From positions 4,960,001-5,024,000 of the forward strand of contig NZ_CP150227.1 of assembly GCF_037971845.1 (NCBI RefSeq): a stretch of DNA of 64,000 nt, given 5' to 3'. The notes under the pieces were generated by a model, which was not told the origin of the DNA, ran no database searches, and worked only from the letters and a program-made list of their open reading frames with translations. The number at the start of each line of letters is the position of its first letter. Position 1 is the first letter of the stretch. Source of the DNA: Paenibacillus sp. FSL R5-0766 (GTDB lineage: Bacteria > Bacillota > Bacilli > Paenibacillales > Paenibacillaceae). Made by a program: the position numbers and the translations under genes. Below, one piece after another: positions 12,801-17,765 of this stretch.

Positions 12801-15800
12801 AAGTCTGAATTGGGGAGACATCATTTTGGCTTCACCGGGAGTATAGTCAAAGAACCCTGCGTCAAACTCATCAATGCCGTTGGCACGTCCTTTTGCCTTG
12901 ACATAACGAGGTGAACGTAGCAGCGCTTCCTCCACGCCAAGCTCCCTCAATTCATCATCACTATAAAAGTGAATGCTTTCCCGCCGTTCAACAAGGTTAC
13001 TCCAGAACTCCCTTATATCCTCAGCACCCGGCACATTCACCGCCATGCCCACAATTGCAATGTCCTCACGCATAATGCCTTCTTTTCGTTGAAACAACTG
13101 TTCCCTTTCAGTCGGTATCCGAACTCCCTCATCTTTTGGTCCCAGCGCGGCAAATTGACGCAATGTCGGGCATTCGAAAAAACGAGGAACAGGGAACTCC
13201 ACATCGGTATAATGCTTTAGTTTATTGTGAGCCTGAATGACAGAAAATGAATTTCCGCCCAATTCAAAGAAATGATCATCGCGCCCTACTCTCTCAACAC
13301 CGAGCACTTCGGCCCACACTTCGGCTATAACCTTCTCAAGCTCAGAAGACGGGGCGGTATAGAACGTACTGGAAGCGTGAGCATGCGTGATATCTGCCAT
13401 GAGTGCCTTCCGGTCAATTTTCCCACTGCTATTCAATGGAAATTCGGATTTATGTACAAAAACGGATGGTATCATATATGCCGGTAACAAACGAGACAGA
13501 TGCTCTCTCAATTCGACAGAAGGCAGTTCCTGCTCTGACAGATAGTAGGCATACAGCAAACCGGACCTATTTTCAAATGATTTCATGACTACCACAGTCT
13601 GGATCACACCCGGATAGGATGACAGGGTATTCTCAATTTCGCCTGTCTCCAGTCTGGCTCCCTGAATTTTAACCTGGAAATCAATGCGTCCCAGATATTC
13701 GATCGTACCGCTTGGGAGTGAACGTACCAGATCCCCCGTTCGGTACATGTACCTGAAATGCTCTGCATCCTGTCCTTCTTGAAAGAAAGGATTAGGGACA
13801 AACTTCTCTCGGGTCATCTGTTCCAGATTCAGATATCCACGTGCAAGCCCAACACCGCTAAGACAAAGCTCCCCTGGAATACCCAACGGCTGAAGCTCAT
13901 CATGATTTCCGACGACATACCATCTGGACTCATTGAGCGGGTAGCCAATCGGTACATTGCCCAAGCCTTCGTAATGGCTTAACGGATAATGAGAAACCCA
14001 TATGGTGCACTCGGTTGGACCATAAACATTTTCAAGACTTGCTCTAATGCCTAACCTGTTAAATTTCTCAATGATGTCTGGCGTGACTGCCTCTCCGCCA
14101 ACAAACATCCATTTCAGCGTTTCCAATGCTGACAGATCGGAGCGAAGCTCCATTGTTTCGAGAAAAAGACGGAATAACGTTGGAACAAAGTTGATGTGCG
14201 TAACCTTATGTGATGCCACCGTAGACACAATACGAGCAGGATCTTTTTCTGCTCCAGGCTCAAGAATACTTAGTGCGCCTTCACCCATGAACCAGCCGAA
14301 AAGTTCCGTGGCCGACACATCAAAGGTATATGCCGTTTTCAGCAAGTAAACATCCTGCGCCTGCATTGGAAAACGACGCTCCAGATCAAGCAGTGTATTG
14401 ACTACGCTATGATTTTCAACCATGACTCCTTTTGGCTTGCCTGTTGATCCGGACGTGTACATGATATAGGCAAGGCTATGCGGATTCAGCGCCTCTTCGA
14501 GATTTGAGACATCCCCCGTATAGGCCTGATCGCCCTCAACGTAGATGTACTGGACATCCAGCGTCTCGTCATCTTTTTCGGGCTGCATAGCCAGCACGAT
14601 GGATATGTCTGCATCCGATATAATATAGTCCTTTCTGGACAAAGGATAGGAAGGGTCTACAGGCACAAAAGCACATCCGGCTTTTAATACAGCCAATAGG
14701 GCAATGACCATGTCCGAGGAACGTGGCATCTGCACGCCAACTGCCGCGTTATCACTTTTTTTACTCGCAACGATCTGCCTAGCCAATTGGTTCGCTTTTG
14801 CGTTGACCTGCGCATAGGTCTGATGCTGCTTGCCTTCCATTAGAGCTACCCGCTCCGGGAAACGTGCTACTTTATCGTGAAATATATCCATAATATGTTG
14901 TGGAGTGTAGGGAAAATAAGAAGTTTGATTGAATCGGTACAGTAGGTTTTCTTTCTCATCCTGCATCAGGAGGCTGAACTCACTGATTTTTTGATCAGAA
15001 TTGGTTACTAGTTGATTCAGCAAGTATAGAAACCGTTGGCCCATTCGCTCCATTGAATCTTCACGGAACAAGCTCGGTTTATATTGCAGCTTCAACTGAG
15101 CACCTTGCGGTAAACGACTCAACACCACCATCAGATCTCCTGGAAACGTAACCTTATCCTGATCCAGAATACGAGTTCCGAGCATATCTTCCTCATAGGA
15201 ATCATAAACAAAGGAGATATCAAACAACGATGGTGATCCGGGTTGAGCCTGTAACATACTGTCTCTGACAATGAGGTTATTGGGATATCCGATGTTCCTG
15301 TACGTATCCATCCAGGTTGTGGCTACTTGTTGCAGCAGAGGTTTTAGAGTTGATTCGAGGTCAATATGGAATCGCATAGGCAGCATATGGACAAAACATC
15401 CAATCGTTTCTTCCAAGTCCATACCGGGACGATGAGAATATGGGGAGGCAAAGGTGATATCGTCTGTACCGACATATTTACTCATAAGAATGCCAAAGGC
15501 ACCCATAAAGAACATAAAAACGGTTACTTCATTATCTTTGGACATCTGTGTAATATCATCCATTAACGATTCGGAAATATCAAATCGCAGTTCATGACCA
15601 ATCCCTTCTTGTACAGAACCTGCTGGAAAGTCATGTTTTAGAGAAAGAGGTTCCGCTCCCTTCATTTTGTTTAACCAATATTCCCGCTCTTTGGAGTACT
15701 TGTTTTCGTGCAGTTTCTTGTTCTCTGCCTCAACATAAGAGATGAATCCTTCATCCAGCTTGACATCCACAGGCTGATCTTCAAGAAGACACGTATATGA

Positions 15801-16265
15801 CTGAATAAGTTTGTTTTTCATCAGTTCAAGCGACAAGCCATCACATATTAAATGATGAATACATAAGGTCAGAATATATCGGCTTTTATCCATCTGAACA
15901 ATCATTATACGGAACAGAGGACCTTTCTCCAGCTCAAAAGGTGTCCCGATGCATTCATCCACCAATGCTTCTAACTGTTGATCCTTTGGATTCTCCTGAT
16001 TCTCGCTACTTAGATCCCACAAGGCAAGTGAATAATCCATATCTTCGTGAACGGATAACACGGGTACATCATTTTGAATCTCAATCCGAGTACGCAGCAC
16101 CACTTGCTCATATATAAGCAATTCGATGGCCCGGCGAAATATCTCCATTTGAAGATGATCAAATTGCATTGAAGCTGAGATGTTATACGAAGTGGGATCA
16201 TTCACCTGACAATCAAAATAGATTCCCTTTTGTGTTTCGGAAAGTTCAACGGTTTTTTGTACCAT
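1..16265 (-). CDS. Hybrid non-ribosomal peptide / polyketide megasynthetase (3' end outside window)
   Basis: One open frame of at least 5421 codons starts at ATG 16265-16263 (SD GAGGTG at 16279-16274, 8-nt spacing) and leaves the window at position 1. Reading checked at residues about 136, 1006, 1236, 2014, 3075, 3356, 4025 and 5071 stays in one frame. Domain order is C1-A1-PCP1-KS1-AT1-ACP1-C2-A2-PCP2-KS2-AT2(degenerate)-ACP2-C3-A3-PCP3-C4(partial). Carrier serines lie in GGNS, GGDS, GGNS, GGHS and GGHS motifs. No ketoreductase, dehydratase, epimerase or thioesterase is visible, so the beta-keto groups of both PKS extensions would stay unless modified in trans. The protein would be cytosolic and needs a phosphopantetheinyl transferase that is not encoded here. 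Product not recognised. It begins with a C domain although it is the first large gene of its operon, so C1 may acylate the first amino acid (inference). Confidence 0.93.
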   Translation of the reverse strand, partial: MVQKTVELSETQKGIYFDCQVNDPTSYNISASMQFDHLQMEIFRRAIELLIYEQVVLRTRIEIQNDVPVLSVHEDMDYSLALWDLSSENQENPKDQQLEALVDECIGTPFELEKGPLFRIMIVQMDKSRYILTLCIHHLICDGLSLELMKNKLIQSYTCLLEDQPVDVKLDEGFISYVEAENKKLHENKYSKEREYWLNKMKGAEPLSLKHDFPAGSVQEGIGHELRFDISESLMDDITQMSKDNEVTVFMFFMGAFGILMSKYVGTDDITFASPYSHRPGMDLEETIGCFVHMLPMRFHIDLESTLKPLLQQVATTWMDTYRNIGYPNNLIVRDSMLQAQPGSPSLFDISFVYDSYEEDMLGTRILDQDKVTFPGDLMVVLSRLPQGAQLKLQYKPSLFREDSMERMGQRFLYLLNQLVTNSDQKISEFSLLMQDEKENLLYRFNQTSYFPYTPQHIMDIFHDKVARFPERVALMEGKQHQTYAQVNAKANQLARQIVASKKSDNAAVGVQMPRSSDMVIALLAVLKAGCAFVPVDPSYPLSRKDYIISDADISIVLAMQPEKDDETLDVQYIYVEGDQAYTGDVSNLEEALNPHSLAYIMYTSGSTGKPKGVMVENHSVVNTLLDLERRFPMQAQDVYLLKTAYTFDVSATELFGWFMGEGALSILEPGAEKDPARIVSTVASHKVTHINFVPTLFRLFLETMELRSDLSALETLKWMFVGGEAVTPDIIEKFNRLGIRASLENVYGPTECTIWVSHYPLSHYEGLGNVPIGYPLNESRWYVVGNHDELQPLGIPGELCLSGVGLARGYLNLEQMTREKFVPNPFFQEGQDAEHFRYMYRTGDLVRSLPSGTIEYLGRIDFQVKIQGARLETGEIENTLSSYPGVIQTVVVMKSFENRSGLLYAYYLSEQELPSVELREHLSRLLPAYMIPSVFVHKSEFPLNSSGKIDRKALMADITHAHASSTFYTAPSSELEKVIAEVWAEVLGVERVGRDDHFFELGGNSFSVIQAHNKLKHYTDVEFPVPRFFECPTLRQFAALGPKDEGVRIPTEREQLFQRKEGIMREDIAIVGMAVNVPGAEDIREFWSNLVERRESIHFYSDDELRELGVEEALLRSPRYVKAKGRANGIDEFDAGFFDYTPGEAKMMSPQFRLLYQGIWEAMEDAGCRPDEAGKVGVFLGGSDDFEWYRQVLFNDANYSSKYEAFTLSTNHFLATRMAYKLNLKGPAYTALTGCSTSLVTPHLACQSLIVGECDVAVAGGITVELPNEGGYIFEDGMMFSTDGHCRPFDAAASGTVFSNGMGIVVLKRVTDALRDGDHIYGVIKGSAINNDGQEKLSFLAPSVSGQAEVIQDAYKVAGVDPETVSYIEAHGTGTLLGDPIEVNSLTRAFASDQKQFCYLGSVKGNVGHMDTAAGVVGLIKVALSLGQGYIPGTANYEQPNPKIDFLNTPFKVNAQGVDWKQGKVGVMRAGINSFGVGGTNAHMVLEEAPEMEKCSPDDDVNILLFSAKTEYSLNRTAERIMEHLTQQPDQSVSNAGWTLQSGRSVFAYRKALILDKTWKDNPDKLIQQLGKARVYHSAQGTRPVYFMFPGQGSQYQGMGAELYRSTEQTGLAPIFRSYIQEILDLLPAEEREDMLSVVYGDQHPERINQTEYSQFALFMTSYALAKSLLDLGIKPDGMIGHSIGELAAAAVAGVFELGDAVKLVRLRGRLMQQQQPGVMLAIMADAQQVKSQLEEDMWLALVNTTGSSVIGGTAEAISRMEAKAEGLGWKCIRVKTSHAFHTPMMNQAAEEFRRYLAEHSLHTPQIPLLSNTSGTWALGDEITQPDYWSRHILQPVLFESNLAEVLKDERAVLIEVGAGRTLSSFARQHSLSRDSQTVLNMLRHVRETEQDSIYVNRRLAELWCEGIEPDWKVFKGQTVRRKCSLPTYVFNKQSYPVSVSLSGSSAAAGMDTGDDRQHADQGKGSGSTLIKGTVYTGGSDQLKQIVLDAYRTIFGIDDLDEEVNFFAVGGDSLKAVSLSAWIRSHLGIQPEVADIFNHSTPIQLAEHLYVMAKPKVDQQIIQSAPTMDAYPISSAQMRMFTQAMLDPGNTAYNLPSATIIEGELDRIRVEAALQKLMQHHEALRTSFEIRGSQIVQIIQPSVRLSMGYAEQHVADDQELPAMIETLIRPFDLGRAPLMRVELIKIGERRHLLFFDIHHIIADGTSVEIITRDFNDLYFGKEHAVRLQYKDYAVWQQQRLASQEYISHQTYWLDHLGPSLPVLELPLDHERPSQRSMQGGRLHFTLNRSLTQHLHELASSSEASMYMVMLSVWNLLLAHRSGQQDIVVGTPVAGRMQEEWKETVGMFVNMIAMRNFPTFDRTYTDFLRELKQHTLDAFAYQEYPFNELVAQLGVTRELNRNPVFDVCFDYQNMDLHGLELHGLQFSSFPVETGTSTYDLLMTCQENREKQVIEGYIEYSLDLFRRDTVEGMMQEFIGLCQEVVQQPNLSLSELFERNERSHEHPVHRLAGPRLDYNPAVGLHRLFELQAELTPDKKALLVSSGAAFTYRELNEKANTLAWKLIDQGVRRDEPVGVLSRRDESLIIMLLAVLKAGAAYVPLDPAFPPQRIVNMIEDSRMNVLLCTPDEEGTVTFSGDRFVYDPTVQDVCSSVNPDISVLSSDLSCVIFTSGSTGRPKGVMITHEAMVNFVEDIRHRHIFAHETDRIISVTTISFDIFGFEVWTPLCTGYSLYLANEQEQLDPALASRRIREHGVTHILSTVSRIKAFVENPEFAQALGNLRCVLTGGENVPVGLLTDLKRLTPARVFNMYGPTETTIWSTTKELNDTAAITIGKPITNTEIYILNDEGEILPPGSYGELCIAGKGLSRGYLHNAAETDARFMANSNVLGGRLYRTGDLARILPDGDVELMGRLDQQVKIRGYRIELNEIEQAAMNYERVREAVVKVEGAKSHSLQLILFYSLKPGIGPSVMGDEDIQLRTWLKQRLPQYMMPSRLIRLENLPVLPNGKLNRNALRLADFEPGERTNPALVYGSSIQGMERAKVDLEQMLIATWKEILNLDTVNIHDHFFDIGGNSLGLILINNRLNAYLDKKVPLVQLFEHSSIASLVSHLVAEQMLPTVTQQEESGNIASAGYPVTNPDPTTAPKEYVMSTVEHSKVEQSRPDQSRPEQSIQFASEHSSRTSSSSDIAVIGMAGHFPGSRNIEEFWDNLMAGKDGITRLNEEDLTAAGVRPEDFKHPDYVRAKGVLQDTEYFDSGFFEYPHQESNMMDPQIRLLHQCSWEALEHAGCDPYSYEGSIGLFAGSGLSLPWMVQFLGRSGNLLQAFEAMTLNEKDYITTRVSHKLNLRGPSMAVQTACSTSLVAIHQAAESLIRGECDVALAGGVSISYPLKEGYHWHEGMIYSKDGHCRPFDEQASGTVSGNGCGMVVLKSLRDAQRDGDHIYAVIKGSAINNDGMDKIGYTAPSVAGQVKVIQSALHRSGVSPREISYLEAHGTGTKLGDPIEIEALRQSWGTDRRNYCALGSVKANIGHLDAAAGVAGFIKTVLTLYHRVVPPQIHMNRANPMLELEHSPFYINKEPQPLEDAKRILRAGVSSFGIGGTNAHVILEQPPVQESQANYESLLLLPFSAKSESALERTYDSVLQAIHALPEQLPNAAWTLQKGRSRFIHRKALIVVDGYIPPGEQSVEFETQASVTNGKPKVMFYLSGNAGWEARKIRELYASVYRSQVSEIFKQHFEEILNLFESKEQYAIRQGIGRSLTDSRLERMQCFVVQYALYKTVMQLGIKPDAVCGQGVGELVGLVISDALDPVHAVGLLYNLEHWSLEEGALSDALTGRMTDATVTDLASSIAPLLSPNFLFTLLNRKTLSESDGHTLWIVSNQQQDTEQITPDSLSEPNIIALTGDRQSLLEADVYLMKVLAFCWCSGMELDWEQLNGMGRRQKISLPTYSFDPIVHQHDVALYQLAGMSQVAAGSIAALDQSPSGKVRVQRTDDEIRHVLSQLWQELLGNGAVSLEDDFFELGGHSLKAISLASRIKEMFGLNLGLEEVFDHSVFEHMVQWIAEHQVTSDSDSVNPILPVPKKEKYKTTSAQRRMYVVHEWMKGESTAYNLASSYRVRGKLDPTQFRVTMDALVERHEAFRTRFEMIDGELFQVVEDQVPSVVELLELETAGLEQVMEWIKPFDLTSAPLVRVKLIRLSQEEHILFIDMHHIISDQSSIAILMQDFARMYRGETLQSLDIQYKDYAEWRDEAASHGQSVEDAEFWIREFEDMPAPVELLTDFPRHGASSYSGDRRSIELGESLSTQVNDFCTQQGLTPYMLFMATLNLLIWKYTGQEDLVVGTAVAGREKPELNNVMGMFVNMLAIRTSMDREWSTEAYLNKMRGKLLSCYEHQHYPYEALVEQLGLFGDLSRNPLFDVVLNYINMGTDDPEAGELMLEPWVEGKVDAKFDLTWTLVEHKQCYTVELDYRSDLFKAESMERMLDKFRYILSQITTGDNERIGQIKLTTPEEEDWLLYGVNDNAAQYPRDATISQLFEEQVHMHPQKSALVWEDDEWSYADLYERVQWLASRLLGQGVKSGSSIALILDRGPIQMISILATLKVGCSYVPIDPASPPSRIEFILQDCDAAVLLTETAYASTWQSVVPCIVPADELAAFDSGNMQEPVEDMNKTALDPAYIIYTSGSTGTPKGTVMSHRNVTKVMKNSNFVTVVPEDRILQISNYAFDGSIFDIFASLINGATLVLISKETILDMARLADVIQQQRISVFYIPTSLFNMLVDWDADCLKNVRRVMFGGEAASVSHANKALACVGPGRLLNGYGPTEATFFASYHLLQQTEPYTGSLPIGYPLSNTALYVLDDELKPVPPNVPGELYISGDAVGIGYLNREDLTRKHFLDDPFRKGERMYRTGDIVKRLADGSLIFIERSDFQVKIRGFRIELSEIGNCMERLSGVRDAFVMTATESLGSLYIAAFYTTDTGADGEYIRRELHQQLPEYMVPARIIRMDHLPINANGKVDRRALSEHLVEEQQRSLEVSSPRTKTERVILAAMRQILGNPGIGVEDHFFQNGGHSLKAIAFTQILAKEGIAINVNELFQYPTVRGLAKLVDINPPASVWSEDSLHIQSPIVIPQDITLHEKQLDSLVLHVLNSCNQVSSFMAGMTPMGQFPLSPIQQAHASTTSRASGFTTTLEGELNEQAVKHLILGVISRHQLLHSMIYEEEQLYWHPCDMSLAADMLQQLIPYLDIRHYASATMEQLEYRLVQSLLHKTYTLKELPWRLCILRTGATEHKLIWSFDHLAFDGMSAQIIKQQLESKALYRPQGIEIESDLLYQVRNYEDYVNFLSQGPIGVSEDEIEKQFSLQAWNRCNTIVMNKLKETETLSPSAMTVELFLAGKEPADVWWTCFENFSNIIAAYLNISQLP
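960..4050 (-). other. Synthetase module 5: C3-A3-PCP3
   Basis: C3 reads HHIISDQ near residue 4208: the two His and the Asp are kept, but the last Gly of HHxxxDG is Gln. A3 (about 4536-5010) has YTSGSTGTPKG and GYGPTE; its pocket reads D-G-F-Y-M-G-G-F-F, which resembles codes for branched aliphatic residues (low confidence). PCP3 carries GGHS with Ser 5071. Confidence 0.82.
4060..6704 (-). other. Synthetase module 4: KS2, degenerate AT, ACP2
   Basis: KS2 starts at residue 3188 and keeps Cys 3356 (TACSTSL), EAHGTGT and ANIGH, so it looks active. The AT-like region that follows (about residues 3620-3950, nt 5400-4420) is about 110 residues shorter than AT1. Where an active AT has GHSxGE it reads GQGVGE: the nucleophilic Ser is Gly at residue 3794 (nt 4886-4884) and the preceding His is Gln. 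The FPGQGSQ core reads FYLSGNAG, and no HAFH/YASH motif is seen. ACP2 has GGHS with Ser 4025. The module probably cannot load its own extender unit. Confidence 0.85.
6900..10094 (-). other. Synthetase module 3: C2-A2-PCP2 plus Ser/Gln/Pro linker
   Basis: C2 has HHIIADG near residue 2198. A2 (about 2524-3010) has FTSGSTGRPKGV and MYGPTE; its pocket code reads D-I-F-L-L-G-M-I-W, closest in shape to glycine-type codes (D-I-L-Q-L-G-L-I-W), a weak prediction. The PCP2 serine is residue 3075 (GGNS). About 110 residues of low-complexity linker follow before KS2, with short repeats (VEQSRP, DQSRP, EQS) encoded near 6755-6805, likely a flexible tether. Confidence 0.82.
10095..13061 (-). other. Synthetase module 2: KS1-AT1-ACP1 (malonyl extender)
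   Basis: KS1 (from residue 1069) keeps the catalytic Cys at 1236 (LTGCSTSL) and both His motifs (EAHGTGT and GNVGH). AT1 has FPGQGSQ, the active GHSIGE near residue 1684 and a HAFH motif near 1781. In cis-AT enzymes HAFH marks malonyl-CoA selectivity. The carrier domain has GGDS with Ser 2014. No reductive domain lies between AT and carrier, so the module should add an unreduced ketide unit. Confidence 0.85.
13110..16265 (-). other. Synthetase module 1: C1-A1-PCP1
   Basis: C1 (residues about 1-440) has an intact HHLICDG active site near residue 136. A1 (about 455-960) has YTSGSTGKPKGV and YGPTE cores and ends with the NSSGKIDRKAL motif. PCP1 has its phosphopantetheine serine at residue 1006 (GGNSF). 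The residues lining the A1 pocket, read by alignment to PheA, are D-V-T-N-F-G-V-I-W. The closing I-W and N at position 4 recall small-residue or cysteine/glycine codes, but I do not recognise an exact match, so the substrate is left open. Confidence 0.85.
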
Positions 16266-16328
16266 CACGACCACACCTCATCGTTTAATTGAGATTCAAG
16301 CTGTGTAAGGCAAAAAATCAGTTACAGC

Positions 16329-16805
16329 TTAGTGCATTACCCAGATTCCGCCGGCCAATACGGAGAGAACCGTGATAAACGTTTGATACACCACATCCAT
16401 AATGAGATTTCCGATACTGTCTCCATCTGCCTTGCGATTTTTAATCATGACATAAGTATGAGACCAAAGACCACTTAATCCGTATATGTACATCGTTACC
16501 AATACACCAACCCAAAAGTTCCCTTGGAACCAGATGGCCATAATCCCCATAACTCCAAGCCCTACCTGGGAAAAACCGTATTTAACCTGAAATGGTCCAC
16601 CAGGCCATCCTAACATTTTGGCTGTCTGATCCGCTCTGGCAATGTTGACAACATAACCAATCACTCCAACCAATCCAAACGTAACCACAAACTGATGAAG
16701 CAGCAATACTCTGCTAATCTCGCTCATTTCTCCGGGAAAACCTAACACATATAGGTGTACTCCCCCTGAAATTAGACCTAACAACCATAGAACCAAAAAC
16801 CACAT
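16329..16805 (-). CDS. Small multi-pass membrane protein, DUF6790-like
   Basis: 158 residues with four to five hydrophobic segments and a short basic stretch (MIKNRKADGD) between the last two. The start is ATG at 16805. It lies 63 bp upstream of the synthetase start on the same strand, behind a consensus promoter with no terminator between, so the two are probably co-transcribed. Size and topology fit the DUF6790 family as I remember it, which has no known biochemical function. A role in export, immunity or membrane anchoring for the product is only guesswork from position. Confidence 0.7.
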   Translation of the reverse strand: MWFLVLWLLGLISGGVHLYVLGFPGEMSEISRVLLLHQFVVTFGLVGVIGYVVNIARADQTAKMLGWPGGPFQVKYGFSQVGLGVMGIMAIWFQGNFWVGVLVTMYIYGLSGLWSHTYVMIKNRKADGDSIGNLIMDVVYQTFITVLSVLAGGIWVMH

Positions 16806-16842
16806 GCCTGTCCCACTCCCGCCGTTTGTTATTTGGAATCAT

Positions 16843-16860
16843 TTGTAACTAAATGTACAA
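16843..16860 (-). promoter_or_regulatory. Putative Rrf2 operator in the synthetase leader
   Basis: An imperfect palindrome with TTGTA/TACAA arms, just downstream of the predicted transcription start. On the minus strand it contains TAGTTACAA, identical to a half-site of the operator over the promoter of the divergent Rrf2 gene. Confidence 0.5.
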
Positions 16861-16876
16861 TCTTGTAGATACACAC

Positions 16877-16904
16877 ATTATATAATCGCTTTTACATTTG
16901 TCAA
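16877..16904 (-). promoter_or_regulatory. Promoter of the membrane protein-synthetase operon
   Basis: On the minus strand a perfect TTGACA (16904-16899) is followed after 16 nt by a perfect TATAAT (16882-16877), predicting a start near 16870. This is the strongest promoter match in the region and reads towards the synthetase. Confidence 0.8.
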
Positions 16905-17175
16905 TTCATACATAATTTTCTATTTTGTCGAAGCTTTTGTCATTTTTATTCTTCTGTACGCAAACAAGAAAACCATATAGTTCCATTTAACTTGAAAATA
17001 ATAGGAATTTAGCCCTATTATTACATTAAAAGGTTTGAAACCTACTTCTTTTTTAACGCTTCAAAAGAACCACAACTCATTTATTTGACATGGGTGATAG
17101 TTCAATTATCATCTGTTTGATCATCTACGATTACAGGATAACAGCAACGATCAATTAACCTATGATATAAAAGAA

Positions 17176-17212
17176 TTGACATCCGATCACTTTGTAACTA
17201 TTATAGTTACAA
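17176..17212 (+). promoter_or_regulatory. Promoter and autoregulatory operator of the Rrf2 gene
   Basis: TTGACA (17176-17181), a 17-nt spacer and TATTAT (17199-17204). A perfect inverted repeat with 10-bp arms TTGTAACTAT and ATAGTTACAA around one central base (17192-17212) covers the -10 element, as expected for a repressor that controls its own gene. Confidence 0.8.
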
Positions 17213-17228
17213 CGGTGGTGATTATCCC

Positions 17229-17654
17229 ATGAGACAAATCAGCAGTCGCTTTTCCATTGCGGTTCATACCCTGTCCCTGATCGCTGTTATGCCCAATGAA
17301 TGCACCGGAGATGTGATCGCGCAGAGTGTGAATACTAATCCCGTGATTATTCGGCGGATTATGTCCAAGCTGAAACAGGCTGGTCTGATTGACGTCAGAC
17401 CCGGTGTGGGCGGTGCTTCCTTGTTGAAAGATCCGGCCGACATTACCCTTCTTGATGTATATCGAGCGCTTGAGGTCGTGGAGGATGGGGAATTGTTTAA
17501 CTTTCACAAACATCCGAATCCGAAATGTCCGGTCGGCAACATGATTGAACACACCTTGCGTGCCGAACTTATTGAGGCTCAGACAGCCTTGGAACAGCGC
17601 TTGAATCGTGTAACCATACAGCAGATGATGGATCAGATTCATGTCTCTGAATAA
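17229..17654 (+). CDS. Rrf2-family transcriptional regulator, YwnA-like
   Basis: 141 residues: an N-terminal winged helix (MRQISSRFSIAVHTLSLIA..., recognition helix near NTNPVIIRRIMSKL), then a beta-wing with PGVGGASLL, as in YwnA-type Rrf2 proteins. It has only two Cys, one near residue 25 and one near 101 (PKCPVGN), and lacks the close three-Cys cluster of IscR/NsrR, so an iron-sulfur cluster is unlikely; thiol-based or ligand sensing is possible. The SD GGTGGTG precedes ATG by 8 nt. The operator over its -10 implies autorepression. It sits between the synthetase operon (divergent) and an NmrA-type oxidoreductase (same strand, 111 bp downstream after a terminator). Confidence 0.88.
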   Translation: MRQISSRFSIAVHTLSLIAVMPNECTGDVIAQSVNTNPVIIRRIMSKLKQAGLIDVRPGVGGASLLKDPADITLLDVYRALEVVEDGELFNFHKHPNPKCPVGNMIEHTLRAELIEAQTALEQRLNRVTIQQMMDQIHVSE

Positions 17655-17679
17655 AAAAGCTCATTATGAGCTTTTTTTA
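17653..17679 (+). terminator. Terminator of the Rrf2 gene
   Basis: AAAAAAGCTCAT / ATGAGCTTTTTTT hairpin with a T run. The left arm overlaps the Rrf2 stop codon. Confidence 0.85.
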
Positions 17680-17689
17680 ACCCTTTCGT

Positions 17690-17723
17690 TGTAATCACAC
17701 CTGTTATAACAATTTTGATTACA
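17690..17723 (+). promoter_or_regulatory. Inverted repeat upstream of the NmrA-type oxidoreductase
   Basis: TGTAATCA (17690-17697) and TGATTACA (17716-17723) are perfect 8-bp arms, 18 nt apart. The half-sites resemble the Rrf2 operator (TTGTAA...), so the same regulator may act here. No clear -35/-10 pair could be fixed. Confidence 0.5.
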
Positions 17724-17765
17724 TCCATATGCAACCAACAACACATATCATAGGAGGAAAAGAAA

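Noticed and set aside
13988..14350. Assigning a definite amino acid to A1, A2 and A3 from pocket residues
   Set aside because: The codes read are not exact matches to any I know; naming substrates would be guesswork.
1163..16201. Many 60-158-codon frames on both strands inside the synthetase
   Set aside because: The minus-strand frame of the synthetase is continuous and carries all domain motifs; the others lie in different frames without SDs.
17187..17642. 151-codon minus-strand frame over the Rrf2 gene
   Set aside because: Shadow of a gene with strong family motifs, promoter and terminator on the plus strand.
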